Under the pieces are notes generated by a model. The model was not told the origin of the DNA. It saw nothing but the letters and a program-made list of their open reading frames with translations, and searched no databases. Shown piece after piece: positions 14,403 through 21,742 of a DNA stretch of 64,000 nt. The number at the start of each line of letters is the position of its first letter. The first letter of the stretch is position 1. Origin of the DNA: Larkinella soli (lineage in GTDB: Bacteria; Bacteroidota; Bacteroidia; Cytophagales; Spirosomataceae); the NCBI RefSeq assembly GCF_003703975.1, contig NZ_QTJY01000003.1, forward strand, positions 124,001 to 188,000. The letters are read 5' to 3'. Both the position numbers and the translations under genes were made by a program.

Positions 14403-15464
14403 TTAGTGGGTGAAACAGGAATGAAGGCGTTTGCCGATGGCTTCCACGACGTTGACCGTGACGGCGTTGCCGACCATGCGGTATCGCTGGGTTTTCGGCA
14501 CGGACTTGACCTCGTAGTTGTAAATGCCGTAGCGAGTCCAGTTATCGGGGAAGCCCTGAAGGCGTTCACATTCGATCTCGGTCAAACGACGGATGCCCGT
14601 GTCGGCCTGAATGTTAGGAACGACTGTCCCGCTGTTCTGTGAACCGCGACGGAGCGTAGGGGCAAGACCTTCTGAATCGTAAACCCGGTCGGACTGGCTG
14701 TAGGGGGTGCCGTTGACCACCTTAATGATCGGCTGTCCGCTTCCGTCCTGACGCGCCCGGGCGTTGATGGTAGGGCTGTTGCCGTCCTGACGCCAGCGGA
14801 AACCGCTGTCCAGGCGGTAGTCACCCACCTGCACCACCGTCCGCTGTCCGTGGTTGTCTACTCCTTTGGAGTAGTTGGCATCGAGACAATTGACGGTTTG
14901 TGCCCCGGCTGCGAGAGGATGCGGGAAATCGCGTTCGGTGAAAGGAAATACCCCGGGTCGACTTCTTCCATCAAGATGTCCGATAAGGTAGACCCGCTCC
15001 CGATTCTGGGGTAGAAACCAGTCTGTATTAAGCAATTGCCATTCAAGTCGGTAACCCCCAATGTTGGCAAAGGCCTGGACAATTGCCCAAAAGTCTGCGC
15101 CATCGTTTGTGGAGAAAGCCCCTTTAACATTTTCCCAGATAAAAATATCTGGTCGGCATTCTGCAATAAGGCGCATTGCCTGGAGGATAAGAGAACTTCT
15201 TTGTCCGTCCATCCCACTTCGCTGTCCAGCCACCGAGAAATCCTGGCAAGGACTTCCGAAAGTGATGATGTTGGGTCGGGGCAGCTGATGGGATCGAACA
15301 GCGGTAACTGACCCGAGGTTGGACGAGTCGGGGAAGTTGTACTGGTAGTTGGCTGAGGCATGTTTGTCTATCTCGCTGTTAAAGTGCCAGTCAAAGTGAA
15401 AGCCGGCCTGCATGAGGCCTTTGGCGAATCCGCCGATGCCGGAAAAGAGGTCCAGGAGTGTCAT
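14403..15464 (-). CDS. Phage DNA cytosine-5 methyltransferase (first of two)
   Basis: A 353-residue Dcm-type enzyme with the main C5 motifs in order: DLFSGIGGFAKGL (I), GSPCQDFSVAGQR with catalytic Cys near 73 (IV), IWENVKGA (VI), QNRERVYLIG (VIII), a variable target region with CLDANYSKGVDNHGQRT, LTEIECERLQGFPDNW (IX) and MVGNAVTVNVVEAI (X). It methylates cytosine C5 in an unknown sequence. The start MTLLDLFSG overlaps the upstream stop (ATGA). The +1 frame is open over 14,858-15,361 and also looks protein-like; see the separate entry. Confidence 0.93.
   Translation of the reverse strand: MTLLDLFSGIGGFAKGLMQAGFHFDWHFNSEIDKHASANYQYNFPDSSNLGSVTAVRSHQLPRPNIITFGSPCQDFSVAGQRSGMDGQRSSLILQAMRLIAECRPDIFIWENVKGAFSTNDGADFWAIVQAFANIGGYRLEWQLLNTDWFLPQNRERVYLIGHLDGRSRPGVFPFTERDFPHPLAAGAQTVNCLDANYSKGVDNHGQRTVVQVGDYRLDSGFRWRQDGNSPTINARARQDGSGQPIIKVVNGTPYSQSDRVYDSEGLAPTLRRGSQNSGTVVPNIQADTGIRRLTEIECERLQGFPDNWTRYGIYNYEVKSVPKTQRYRMVGNAVTVNVVEAIGKRLHSCFTH
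14858..15361 (-). other. Open +1 frame within the first cytosine methyltransferase gene
   Basis: A 167-codon frame lies wholly inside the methyltransferase gene, shifted +1. Its C-terminal part, LSDILMEEVDPGYFLSPN, resembles a segment I recall (not checked) from C-terminal parts of annotated phage cytosine methyltransferases or small phage proteins. In the gene's own frame the same bases encode the usual CLDANYSKG region. It may be a translated overlapping gene, a frameshift product, or a by-product of constraint on both frames. No frameshift site or start signal is evident. Confidence 0.4.
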
Positions 15465-15760
15465 GCCGCCTTCTGGTGTTGCGGCCCCATCTCCACGAGG
15501 CGGGCCGGTTCGTTCTTCCAGGTAAAGCCGTAGCGGGTGTGTCTGACCCCCTGCCGGCGGGCGTAGTGCTTGATGATGGCGATGGCATCGGGCCACAGGC
15601 CCCAGGGGATGCCCCGTTCGCCCTCTTCCAAAGCCTTACCGAAGTCGTGCGGGGTGCGGCACCCGGCGAGGTAGTCGCGCAGCTGGTCGAGGGTGGTGAC
15701 CTTCTTTCGGGCCTTCAGCTCGGCCCACACGGCGCGGAAGTCTTTGTATTGGCTGGCCAT
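15461..15760 (-). CDS. Hypothetical phage protein between two methyltransferases
   Basis: A 99-residue basic protein (MASQYKDFRA...) with WAELKARKKVTTLDQLRDYL and a C-terminal half rich in histidine and arginine (IIKHYARRQGVRHTRYGF). It lies exactly between the two cytosine methyltransferase genes and overlaps the downstream one by four bases. An accessory to DNA modification is possible by position only. Confidence 0.6.
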   Translation of the reverse strand: MASQYKDFRAVWAELKARKKVTTLDQLRDYLAGCRTPHDFGKALEEGERGIPWGLWPDAIAIIKHYARRQGVRHTRYGFTWKNEPARLVEMGPQHQKAA

Positions 15761-15765
15761 GTGCT

Positions 15766-16947
15766 TCAGGCGGGTTGAGATTCGATGTGTTCGATGGCTT
15801 TGAAGAGTTGGTACACCAGCTGGGGCACTACGGCGTTTCCGGCGGCTTTGATGGTTCGAGTTCGGTCCAGTCTGGCGGAAAACCCATCATTTCGAGTACG
15901 AAGCGGGGATTCAGTTGGGAAGTCTTCCCATCCTCTCCGAGCATACCGTGCATGGAGTGAGCCAGCGTGTCGTTCTGCCGCTTCGGGTCGGTTCGGGTGC
16001 AGCCCCCCTTCGCATCCGAGGATGCTGTCGGGGTGGGCAAAAGACTGGCTACCGCCCATCCCAACTTGTTCAGTTTCTGCCGACCGTCGCCCGAGCAGTT
16101 CAGGTTCACGTCGTTGCTGGCTTTGCAGGCATTCGGGGTTGGCAGTAAGGCCCGACTTAGGGCCGTCTCCAGATTGTTGTGTTTGTCGTTCAGCCGGCTC
16201 TCCGAAACTCCCCCGGTCATCGCGCTCCGGGGCGTTGGAAGTAGGGATTGCGCCAATTCTGCCGGATTCAGGCTGCGACCCTTGCGGAACCGTTCCGACC
16301 GGACCCGGTTGGTTGCCGTAGGCGTTGATAGAAGTCCGCTCCGGACCACTCCCGCCAAGCCCAGCCGTGAGCTCGACCCGTCCGGGTTCTTCATCCGCAC
16401 ACTGCCCGTTTCGGTCAGATACGGTTCCCCGCTGCCGCTGTTGAACCCCTCCTGAGCGGCTGGCGTGGGCAATAATCCAAAGTCGGTCCCGGCGGTGGGG
16501 GGCGTTGACACCGCAAGCTGGAAGTACAAACGATTGGACTTCGTAGCCCGCAGCTTCCAGGTCAGTGCACACTTCGTTGAATACCAGTCCAGCGTTCCAA
16601 TTAAGTAGGCCGAATACGTTTTCGCCCACCACCCAACGCGGCTGAATTTCCCGAATGACTCTAAGCATTTCGGGCCACAGGTGGCGTTCATCCTCCTTGC
16701 CGAGCCGCTTTCCGGCGAGGGAGTAGGGCTGACAGGGGAAACCCCCGCAAACAAGGTCAATTGCGCCCCGGTAGGGCTTGCCGTCGAAGGTCTTGATGTC
16801 GCTGTAGCGTTCTGCATTGGGAAAGTTTTTAGCCAGCACCTTGCGGCACCATTCATCGATTTCAACCTGCACCACCGTCTCCCACCCCATCCATTCGGCG
16901 GCAAGGTCAAATCCTCCAATACCTGCGAATAAGCTGCACACTCTCAT
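15766..16947 (-). CDS. Phage DNA cytosine-5 methyltransferase (second of two)
   Basis: A 393-residue enzyme with SLFAGIGGFDLAAEWMG (motif I), GGFPCQPYSLAGKR with catalytic Cys72 (IV), VVGENVFGLLNW with Glu109 (VI), APHRRDRLWIIAHA (VIII) and a final AAGNAVVPQLVYQLFKAI (X). Between VIII and X lies a long glycine/proline/glutamine-rich region of low structure (about residues 165-350). It contains the target-recognition part but no clear motif IX in this frame; a NPRFVLEMMGFPPDW segment resembling that part is in the +1 frame. No restriction partner is visible. Confidence 0.88.
   Translation of the reverse strand: MRVCSLFAGIGGFDLAAEWMGWETVVQVEIDEWCRKVLAKNFPNAERYSDIKTFDGKPYRGAIDLVCGGFPCQPYSLAGKRLGKEDERHLWPEMLRVIREIQPRWVVGENVFGLLNWNAGLVFNEVCTDLEAAGYEVQSFVLPACGVNAPHRRDRLWIIAHASRSGGVQQRQRGTVSDRNGQCADEEPGRVELTAGLGGSGPERTSINAYGNQPGPVGTVPQGSQPESGRIGAIPTSNAPERDDRGSFGEPAERQTQQSGDGPKSGLTANPECLQSQQRREPELLGRRSAETEQVGMGGSQSFAHPDSILGCEGGLHPNRPEAAERHAGSLHARYARRGWEDFPTESPLRTRNDGFSARLDRTRTIKAAGNAVVPQLVYQLFKAIEHIESQPA
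15828..16919 (-). other. Long open +1 frame within the second cytosine methyltransferase gene
   Basis: A 363-codon stop-free frame covers almost the whole methyltransferase gene in the +1 phase. It reads like a patterned protein, with LTLFAGVSPVSP, CALTWKLRATKSNRLYFQL, five copies of LL(P/S)TP, and near the end RFVLEMMGFPPDWTEL. These segments match what I recall, unchecked, from C-terminal parts of annotated phage cytosine methyltransferases. The first ATG lies 28 bases after the enzyme's own start. It may be an overlapping gene or a frameshifted extension. Confidence 0.45.
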
Positions 16948-17031
16948 CTCGTTTTCGTTTCGGGGGAAGAACCGGGGCAGGCCCTTCGCCCGCCCGGTTG
17001 CTTGGTTTTACCCTTTCATTCATGAACACAC

Positions 17032-17682
17032 TCAAAATGGCAGGTCGCCCGTCTCCTCCTCCACGCCGACCGGCTCCTGACTGCCGACCTGCGCGGCCTG
17101 CGGCTGCGGGTTTTCCTCGCCCATCAGCTTGCGGTACTGTTCGGACTCCTTCAGCTTGTTCTGAATCCATTCCGGCAGGGCGGCCAGCTTGGCGGGCGTA
17201 AAGGAATCCCACGAGAACAGCAGCGTCGGCGTGATCTGGGCGGGGCAAGTGAAGCCCTCGGGCATCGGCGTGATGCTGGCGATCTTGGCGTAGATCTTGC
17301 CCGTCTTGGACGCCTTATGCACGATGTTGAGCATGCAGGGATGACCCAGAATGGCGGTGATGTCGACTTTGCGGGCCTGTTCTTCGGTGTATACCTTGCC
17401 GCGCCACGATTCGAGGTCTTTGCGCAGGTTGGCCTTCTCGGACATGAACAGGCTGTATTCTTTGGTGATGGTGAAGGGTTCCTCGCCCTTTTCGGCAGAA
17501 AAGACCTTCTTCTTCATCGGCAGCTCCCAACCGAGGATGGCTTTGGGCGTCAGGCGGGGGTCAGACCCCTCGAAGGTTTCCATGACCTTGCCGACTTCGA
17601 CCATCATGTAGCAGCGGGCGATGTGGTTGCCTTCCGGCACGAGTTCGCGTTGGGTTTCGGAGGATTCAGCGTAGATAGCCAT
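17032..17682 (-). CDS. Phage protein with SSB-like acidic tail
   Basis: A 216-residue protein. The body (residues 1-165) has features of a conserved phage replication/recombination protein (YMMVEVGKVMETF, ILGWELPMKKK, SEKANLRKDLESWRGK, ITAILGHPCMLNIVH). The C-terminus is a flexible proline/glutamine linker ending EEETGDLPF. That acidic tail with a terminal Pro-Phe is the hallmark through which SSB proteins recruit partners, so a single-stranded-DNA-binding role is likely, though no OB-fold signature can be proven by eye. Confidence 0.65.
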   Translation of the reverse strand: MAIYAESSETQRELVPEGNHIARCYMMVEVGKVMETFEGSDPRLTPKAILGWELPMKKKVFSAEKGEEPFTITKEYSLFMSEKANLRKDLESWRGKVYTEEQARKVDITAILGHPCMLNIVHKASKTGKIYAKIASITPMPEGFTCPAQITPTLLFSWDSFTPAKLAALPEWIQNKLKESEQYRKLMGEENPQPQAAQVGSQEPVGVEEETGDLPF

Positions 17683-17708
17683 TGTGATAGTGGTTTGATA
17701 GTTTGGAA

Positions 17709-17816
17709 TTATTGGATAAGGCTGGTGATAAGCACGACCAGATAAGATTCAGCTGCGGTAAAGGCGACCCAGAACAGGGCTTTCTTCCAGCGGGGTTGTT
17801 TCGATAGCCAGATCAT
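17709..17816 (-). CDS. 35-residue single-span membrane peptide
   Basis: A very short open frame (MIWLSKQPRW ... TSLIQ) with a basic lead and one hydrophobic segment (ALFWVAFTAAESYLVVLITSLI). Its ATG overlaps the stop of the upstream gene as ATGA (17,813-17,816), as in the other tiny genes of this operon. Function unknown. Confidence 0.5.
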   Translation of the reverse strand: MIWLSKQPRWKKALFWVAFTAAESYLVVLITSLIQ

Positions 17817-18187
17817 GCCAGAAAGATCGTTTTGGTGTTTCTCAGGAACTCCGCCCATTGGTGGTGCTGGGCCGAACAGGTATGGTAGACGCCTTTCACC
17901 CGCAGCAGCATGCCGGAGAGGTAGTACCGCCAGCGCCAGCGTTTATCGGGATCGGGAACCATATCGTCCAGATGCTCCGAGCAAAACCGCTCGCTGAAGC
18001 GGTAGGCGTAGTCGACCAGAACGGCTGGGTCTTGCTTGGGCAGCCCGCAGAAGTCTTCGCAGAGACCGATCAACAGCCCACCCCAGAAGGTGGCGTTCGC
18101 CATCGTGTTCTGGCCGGGGAAGTGGTTCAGGTGTTCCTTGTAGAAGATGACCGCTTCCTGAGCGACCGTTTCCGAAATCGTCTTCAT
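17813..18187 (-). CDS. Hypothetical phage protein
   Basis: A 124-residue helical protein (MKTISETVAQ...) with many aromatics (WRWRYYLSGMLLRVKGVYH) and scattered cysteines (GLCEDFCGLP, RFCSEH, HTCSAQHH). It overlaps the upstream gene by four bases and is the second gene of the operon. No family recognised. Confidence 0.6.
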   Translation of the reverse strand: MKTISETVAQEAVIFYKEHLNHFPGQNTMANATFWGGLLIGLCEDFCGLPKQDPAVLVDYAYRFSERFCSEHLDDMVPDPDKRWRWRYYLSGMLLRVKGVYHTCSAQHHQWAEFLRNTKTIFLA

Positions 18188-18474
18188 TGGAGGCGGGCGG
18201 CTTGAGCGTAGAAGGACACAATCTTGTGCAGCCGCTCTTTCTGAGCGCGGGCCACCCCAATCAGCCGAATGGCCTTTTCTTCGGAAACTTCGTCGCCCTT
18301 CGTAAGCAACTCAATCGCCTTAGCTCGGGTACTCTGAGCCAGCCGGTAGAGTTTTTCGAGTTGGTAGGTACGATACGGCGTTGCGATCATGGCTTTAGCC
18401 TGGGGGTCGTTTTCAACCAGGGCCACCGGCTGGTACTTGCGATTGACCGGGGCGTTTTGCATCTTTGTGTTCAT
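18184..18474 (-). CDS. First gene of the middle/late phage operon, hypothetical
   Basis: A 96-residue basic, helical protein starting MNTKMQNAPV; the longer in-frame start would extend through the promoter region. The second half (TKGDEVSEEKAIRLIGVARAQKERLHKI) looks like a helical pair. It is the first gene after the promoter/operator module at 18,547-18,570, with a leader of about 65 bases containing a 10-bp stem hairpin. Confidence 0.6.
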   Translation of the reverse strand: MNTKMQNAPVNRKYQPVALVENDPQAKAMIATPYRTYQLEKLYRLAQSTRAKAIELLTKGDEVSEEKAIRLIGVARAQKERLHKIVSFYAQAARLQ

Positions 18475-18484
18475 GTGATTTTTG

Positions 18485-18522
18485 AATCGCCCGCTTAGAG
18501 CTTCCCGGCACGGCGGGCGATT
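18485..18522. promoter_or_regulatory. Hairpin in the 5' leader of the leftward operon
   Basis: Arms AATCGCCCGC (18,485-18,494) and GCGGGCGATT (18,513-18,522) form a perfect 10-bp stem with an 18-base loop. In the minus direction the stem ends about ten bases before the ATG at 18,474, so it could control translation or stability, or be an antitermination site. On the plus strand a run of six T follows, so it might also stop rightward transcripts. Confidence 0.55.
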
Positions 18523-18546
18523 TTTTGTTTGGGTGAATGAATGAGA

Positions 18547-18570
18547 CAAATCTATACAAATGTTTCCAAA
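18547..18570 (-). promoter_or_regulatory. Leftward promoter with overlapping operator (copy 1)
   Basis: The minus strand has TAGATTTG (18,554 to 18,547), a perfect match to the Bacteroidota -7 consensus TAnnTTTG. One base upstream is ACAAATGTTTCCAAA (18,556-18,570 on the plus strand), in the -10 to -25 zone where a repressor would block the polymerase. The same arrangement recurs at 23,637-23,660 with 22 of 24 identical bases. Two more copies of the octamer ACATTTGT lie at 18,577-18,584 and 18,620-18,627. Confidence 0.7.
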
Positions 18571-18719
18571 TACGCAACATTTGTTTCAAATAAAATTAAA
18601 CATTTATCTTACTATTGAAACATTTGTTCCTAAGTCTTTATCCTTCAACTTATTATCAGTTGCAAGAATGAGGGGATTATAGTAGGTTAATAGCGGAGAA
18701 CATATCGTCTACTGTTACT

Positions 18720-19922
18720 ATGAAATGGCGTTCCAGCCTGGAAGCCCTGTTTATTTTAAATGCCTTCCTGATCTGTGCTTACCTAATCGCTCTGCCGCTC
18801 TGGAAGGGCGAGTTAGGCTATACGCTGGCGGAAACGCTGATGAATTACACCTTCGGCTTTTACCGCCGGGCGCTGATGGGCAACCTGCTGATCCACCTTC
18901 CGGGCTGGGTTTGGATTCTGGCGGCCATTACCCTCCTATACACCCTTTGCCTGATGGCTCCCCTTGTGCTGATCCGGCGTCTTGCGAAAGGAAGCGGCTG
19001 GACGCTGCCGGTGATGATCGCTCTGTTTTACTGTCCTTTCGGGACTGCCCTGTATCTGAAAGACCCGCTGGCCGTCCGCAAGGAATTATTCTTCTACCTG
19101 CTGTTCTGGGCGTTTTACGAAACCGGCGTGCGACGGCCGGGCTGGCGGGTGGGCGCAGCGGGACTACTGATCGGGCTAGGCTGTCTGATCCACGAAAGTT
19201 TCCTGTTTCTGTTTCTGCCCTTCCTCCTGGGGTTCCTGTGGCTCAATGCGTGGGTGGCAAGGCCCTGGCAGGCCGTGTTGGGACTGTGGGGAGTTGTGGT
19301 GACGCTGCTGCTCTCCTACCTGCCGGGCAATTCGGCCGCCGTCACCGAACAACTCATCGGCCAATACGTCGCCCTGGGCTTTGAACGCGCACAGTTTACC
19401 GCCTTTGAATACTTTCAGAAACTGCCCCCGGGTCAGAACATCCGGGAAGCATCGCGCCACCTGACGGGGGTAAACCCCCTCGTCTACGGAGGGCTGTACC
19501 TGCTGTTTGGCTCCCTGCTATGGGTGATGCCCCGGCTGGCGGGCGCTCGGGTTCAGCTGCCCCGACCGAAAGACCTGCTGATTGCCCTGGCCGTTATCCT
19601 CGTCGCGGCCTTTTCGCTGGGCTTCATTGCGATGGATTACGGCCGCTGGCTGGGCGTGGCCTTTACCACGTCGCTGCTGCTGACGGCCTCGCAGCTACCC
19701 AAAGCCAAAGCCCGAACCGTTGCCAGTCCGGGCCTATGGGGGTGGGCCGCTCTGCTTGTCTGCTTTGCCGCCTTCTTTGTGCTGCGGGTTCCCCATTTTA
19801 CCGACCTTGCCTTCGATCCGGCGCAATGGGCGATGGTTCACCGGCTGCTGGGCAAAGACCTGCTGTTACTGGCCGTAGCCATGGGGCTGATTCGGTTCAG
19901 CCGAATTTTGATCCGGGTTTAG
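18720..19922 (+). CDS. Polytopic membrane protein, GT-C glycosyltransferase-like (candidate lysogenic conversion gene)
   Basis: A 400-residue integral membrane protein with about ten hydrophobic spans. Polar points between them recall GT-C-type or polysaccharide-related membrane proteins: NYTFGFYRRALMGNLL near residue 45, a charged KDPLAVRKELFF loop, IHESFLF, and MDYGRWLGV near 310. No catalytic motif is certain. It is the only plus-strand gene in a 20-kb leftward block and has its own upstream region. It ends in a short convergent overlap with the primase-helicase gene. These traits fit a cargo gene altering the host surface; inference from position and topology. Confidence 0.6.
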   Translation: MKWRSSLEALFILNAFLICAYLIALPLWKGELGYTLAETLMNYTFGFYRRALMGNLLIHLPGWVWILAAITLLYTLCLMAPLVLIRRLAKGSGWTLPVMIALFYCPFGTALYLKDPLAVRKELFFYLLFWAFYETGVRRPGWRVGAAGLLIGLGCLIHESFLFLFLPFLLGFLWLNAWVARPWQAVLGLWGVVVTLLLSYLPGNSAAVTEQLIGQYVALGFERAQFTAFEYFQKLPPGQNIREASRHLTGVNPLVYGGLYLLFGSLLWVMPRLAGARVQLPRPKDLLIALAVILVAAFSLGFIAMDYGRWLGVAFTTSLLLTASQLPKAKARTVASPGLWGWAALLVCFAAFFVLRVPHFTDLAFDPAQWAMVHRLLGKDLLLLAVAMGLIRFSRILIRV

Positions 19923-21721
19923 GCCACTTTCAGTTTGCCGTCGCTGCGTCCCTGCGCGTCGCTGTTGATCAGTTCGTCCAGCGGATTTTTCCCAAAACGA
20001 TAGTAACGATTCGACGCCCGGCTGAACGTGTATTCCTTCATACCCGGAATCCCTACTAAGCGCTGCTTCTTCACCTTCTTGACATGGGCCTCCACTTCCG
20101 TCCGGCTGGGGTCGGTTTCCTGCCAGGGTCGACGAATCACGATCAGGTTGTCAATCTTATTGGCCCACATCGCCCCGCCCGACAGGTCGTAAAAACCGAT
20201 CAGGTCGTATTCGCCGTCCTTGTTCTTCTTGCGGTCGCCTTTTGGGTGCACCACCATCCAGTAGGCAATGTTCTGGTTGATGGAAAACCGCTTCCGCTTC
20301 GTTAGAAAGCCTTCCAGGTACTGATCGTCCCGGAGGCTGAAATCCCGGCTGAGCTGGTTGTACGGGTCGACAATCACCCCCTGAACGCCATGGTGTTTGA
20401 TGCAGTAGTCGAAGTTGGACTCCACCTCTTCGATGGTGTGGGCCGTTTCGGGGTAGATGTAGAAGAAATGATCCTGAATGAAGTTGGCGGCCTCCGCGTA
20501 TTGCTGATCGCTCATCCGGTTGTTGTAGCCGATGTCGACCGACTTGCCCACCATGGCGTGAATCAGTCCGTTGTAGAAGTCTTTTTCGGGGTACGACTCC
20601 GGGCTGAAGACCGCCCACTTCCAGCCGTCGAACAGCGACTTGAACAGCGCCATCTGGAGCATGAACTCCGACTTTCCGCTATTGGGGTAACCGGTGAATA
20701 CGGTTACCTCGCCTTTCTTGATGGTGAAGTGTTCGTCCAGATCGGGCATGTAGGTCGTTTCACCCCGCAGCCGCCCGTTTTTGAACTCCGACACCATTTC
20801 ATCCCAGCAGCCCGACAGAAACCGAATGCCGTTGGTGGTCTCGGTCTTAGGGGCGGGTTCGTCCTCCGGCACGTGGTCGTAGATGGGCCGCTCCTTGCCG
20901 TACTGGATGCCGTCGCGGATCGTCTTCTGGGCCGTATGGAAGTTGACCACGCCCGGCTTGTCCCGAACCTCGCTTTCCAGAACGTGAATGGCGTCTTCTT
21001 CCCGTACCTGCCCTGCGGCAATGAACCCCCCCGCCAGTCGGGCGGCCTTCAGCAGCTGGTTGTGCTTCTCCCCATCGGCCGCCCGGCGGATCATCGACGC
21101 GCAGATGTTCAGCTTGCCGTAGTCGGTGTGGCGGGCCTGGGTAGCCGCCTGGGGCGGAGTTTCGTCCGGCACTTCGTAGCCGGTGAACTCGTCGCATTCG
21201 GGGTTGATGTAAAGGTCGGGGTCCCACGATTCAAAGCAGATACGGGCGACGTCCTTGCCCGACGGGTCGACCTTATAGCCCATGTCGGCAAAGTAGCGCG
21301 AGAGCGCCTGAAAATGGCCCCGGTGGGCGGTCTTGTTGCCCGGGATCTTCACCAGGCACTTTACGCCCGTTCCCGAGGGACTGATAAAAGCCGCGTACAC
21401 GAACGGCACGTCGGACAACGTATCCCGGAAGGCGGCCGGGTCGGGCAGATCGTCGAAGTCGAGGATGATGTAGCCGTTGTGGTGGGTAATGGCCTCGTTG
21501 GCCCGCTTGATGAACTGCCCGGAAAACAGGATGCAGGGCAGTTTCATCTTCAGCTTCTGTTGGGTATCCGGGTCGGTGGCCTTGCGGATCTGTTCGACCA
21601 TGGGGCGGCTGGCGCCAGACTGAATGCGCTTCAGCACGTCGAAGAGGAAGGTGTATTCGACCTCATCGGGCTTAAAGATGTTCTGTAGCACCGTGACGGG
21701 TGCCATGGGGTATTTAGGCAT
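19919..21721 (-). CDS. Phage primase-helicase (VirE-N/BT4734-like plus RecA-type ATPase)
   Basis: A 600-residue replication protein. Residues about 60-190 match the BT4734/VirE N-terminal domain seen in mobile elements of Bacteroidota (YIILDFDDLPDPAAFRDTL, FISPSGTGVKCLVKIP, CFESWDPDLYINP). It is followed by a helical linker and a RecA-like ATPase with Walker A TGYPNSGKSEF near residue 345 and VDPYNQL as probable Walker B. The combination resembles bifunctional primase-helicases that prime and unwind at the phage fork. It lies downstream of the initiator and RNase H genes in the early operon. Confidence 0.85.
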   Translation of the reverse strand: MPKYPMAPVTVLQNIFKPDEVEYTFLFDVLKRIQSGASRPMVEQIRKATDPDTQQKLKMKLPCILFSGQFIKRANEAITHHNGYIILDFDDLPDPAAFRDTLSDVPFVYAAFISPSGTGVKCLVKIPGNKTAHRGHFQALSRYFADMGYKVDPSGKDVARICFESWDPDLYINPECDEFTGYEVPDETPPQAATQARHTDYGKLNICASMIRRAADGEKHNQLLKAARLAGGFIAAGQVREEDAIHVLESEVRDKPGVVNFHTAQKTIRDGIQYGKERPIYDHVPEDEPAPKTETTNGIRFLSGCWDEMVSEFKNGRLRGETTYMPDLDEHFTIKKGEVTVFTGYPNSGKSEFMLQMALFKSLFDGWKWAVFSPESYPEKDFYNGLIHAMVGKSVDIGYNNRMSDQQYAEAANFIQDHFFYIYPETAHTIEEVESNFDYCIKHHGVQGVIVDPYNQLSRDFSLRDDQYLEGFLTKRKRFSINQNIAYWMVVHPKGDRKKNKDGEYDLIGFYDLSGGAMWANKIDNLIVIRRPWQETDPSRTEVEAHVKKVKKQRLVGIPGMKEYTFSRASNRYYRFGKNPLDELINSDAQGRSDGKLKVA

Positions 21722-21742
21722 AGGGACAGATGGTTATAGGGT

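Noticed and set aside
16907-17023. 38-codon frame (MNERVKPSNR...) between the SSB-tail gene and the second cytosine methyltransferase gene
   Set aside because: It overlaps the methyltransferase start by about 40 bases, has no ATGA coupling and no protein-like pattern. Left out for lack of support.
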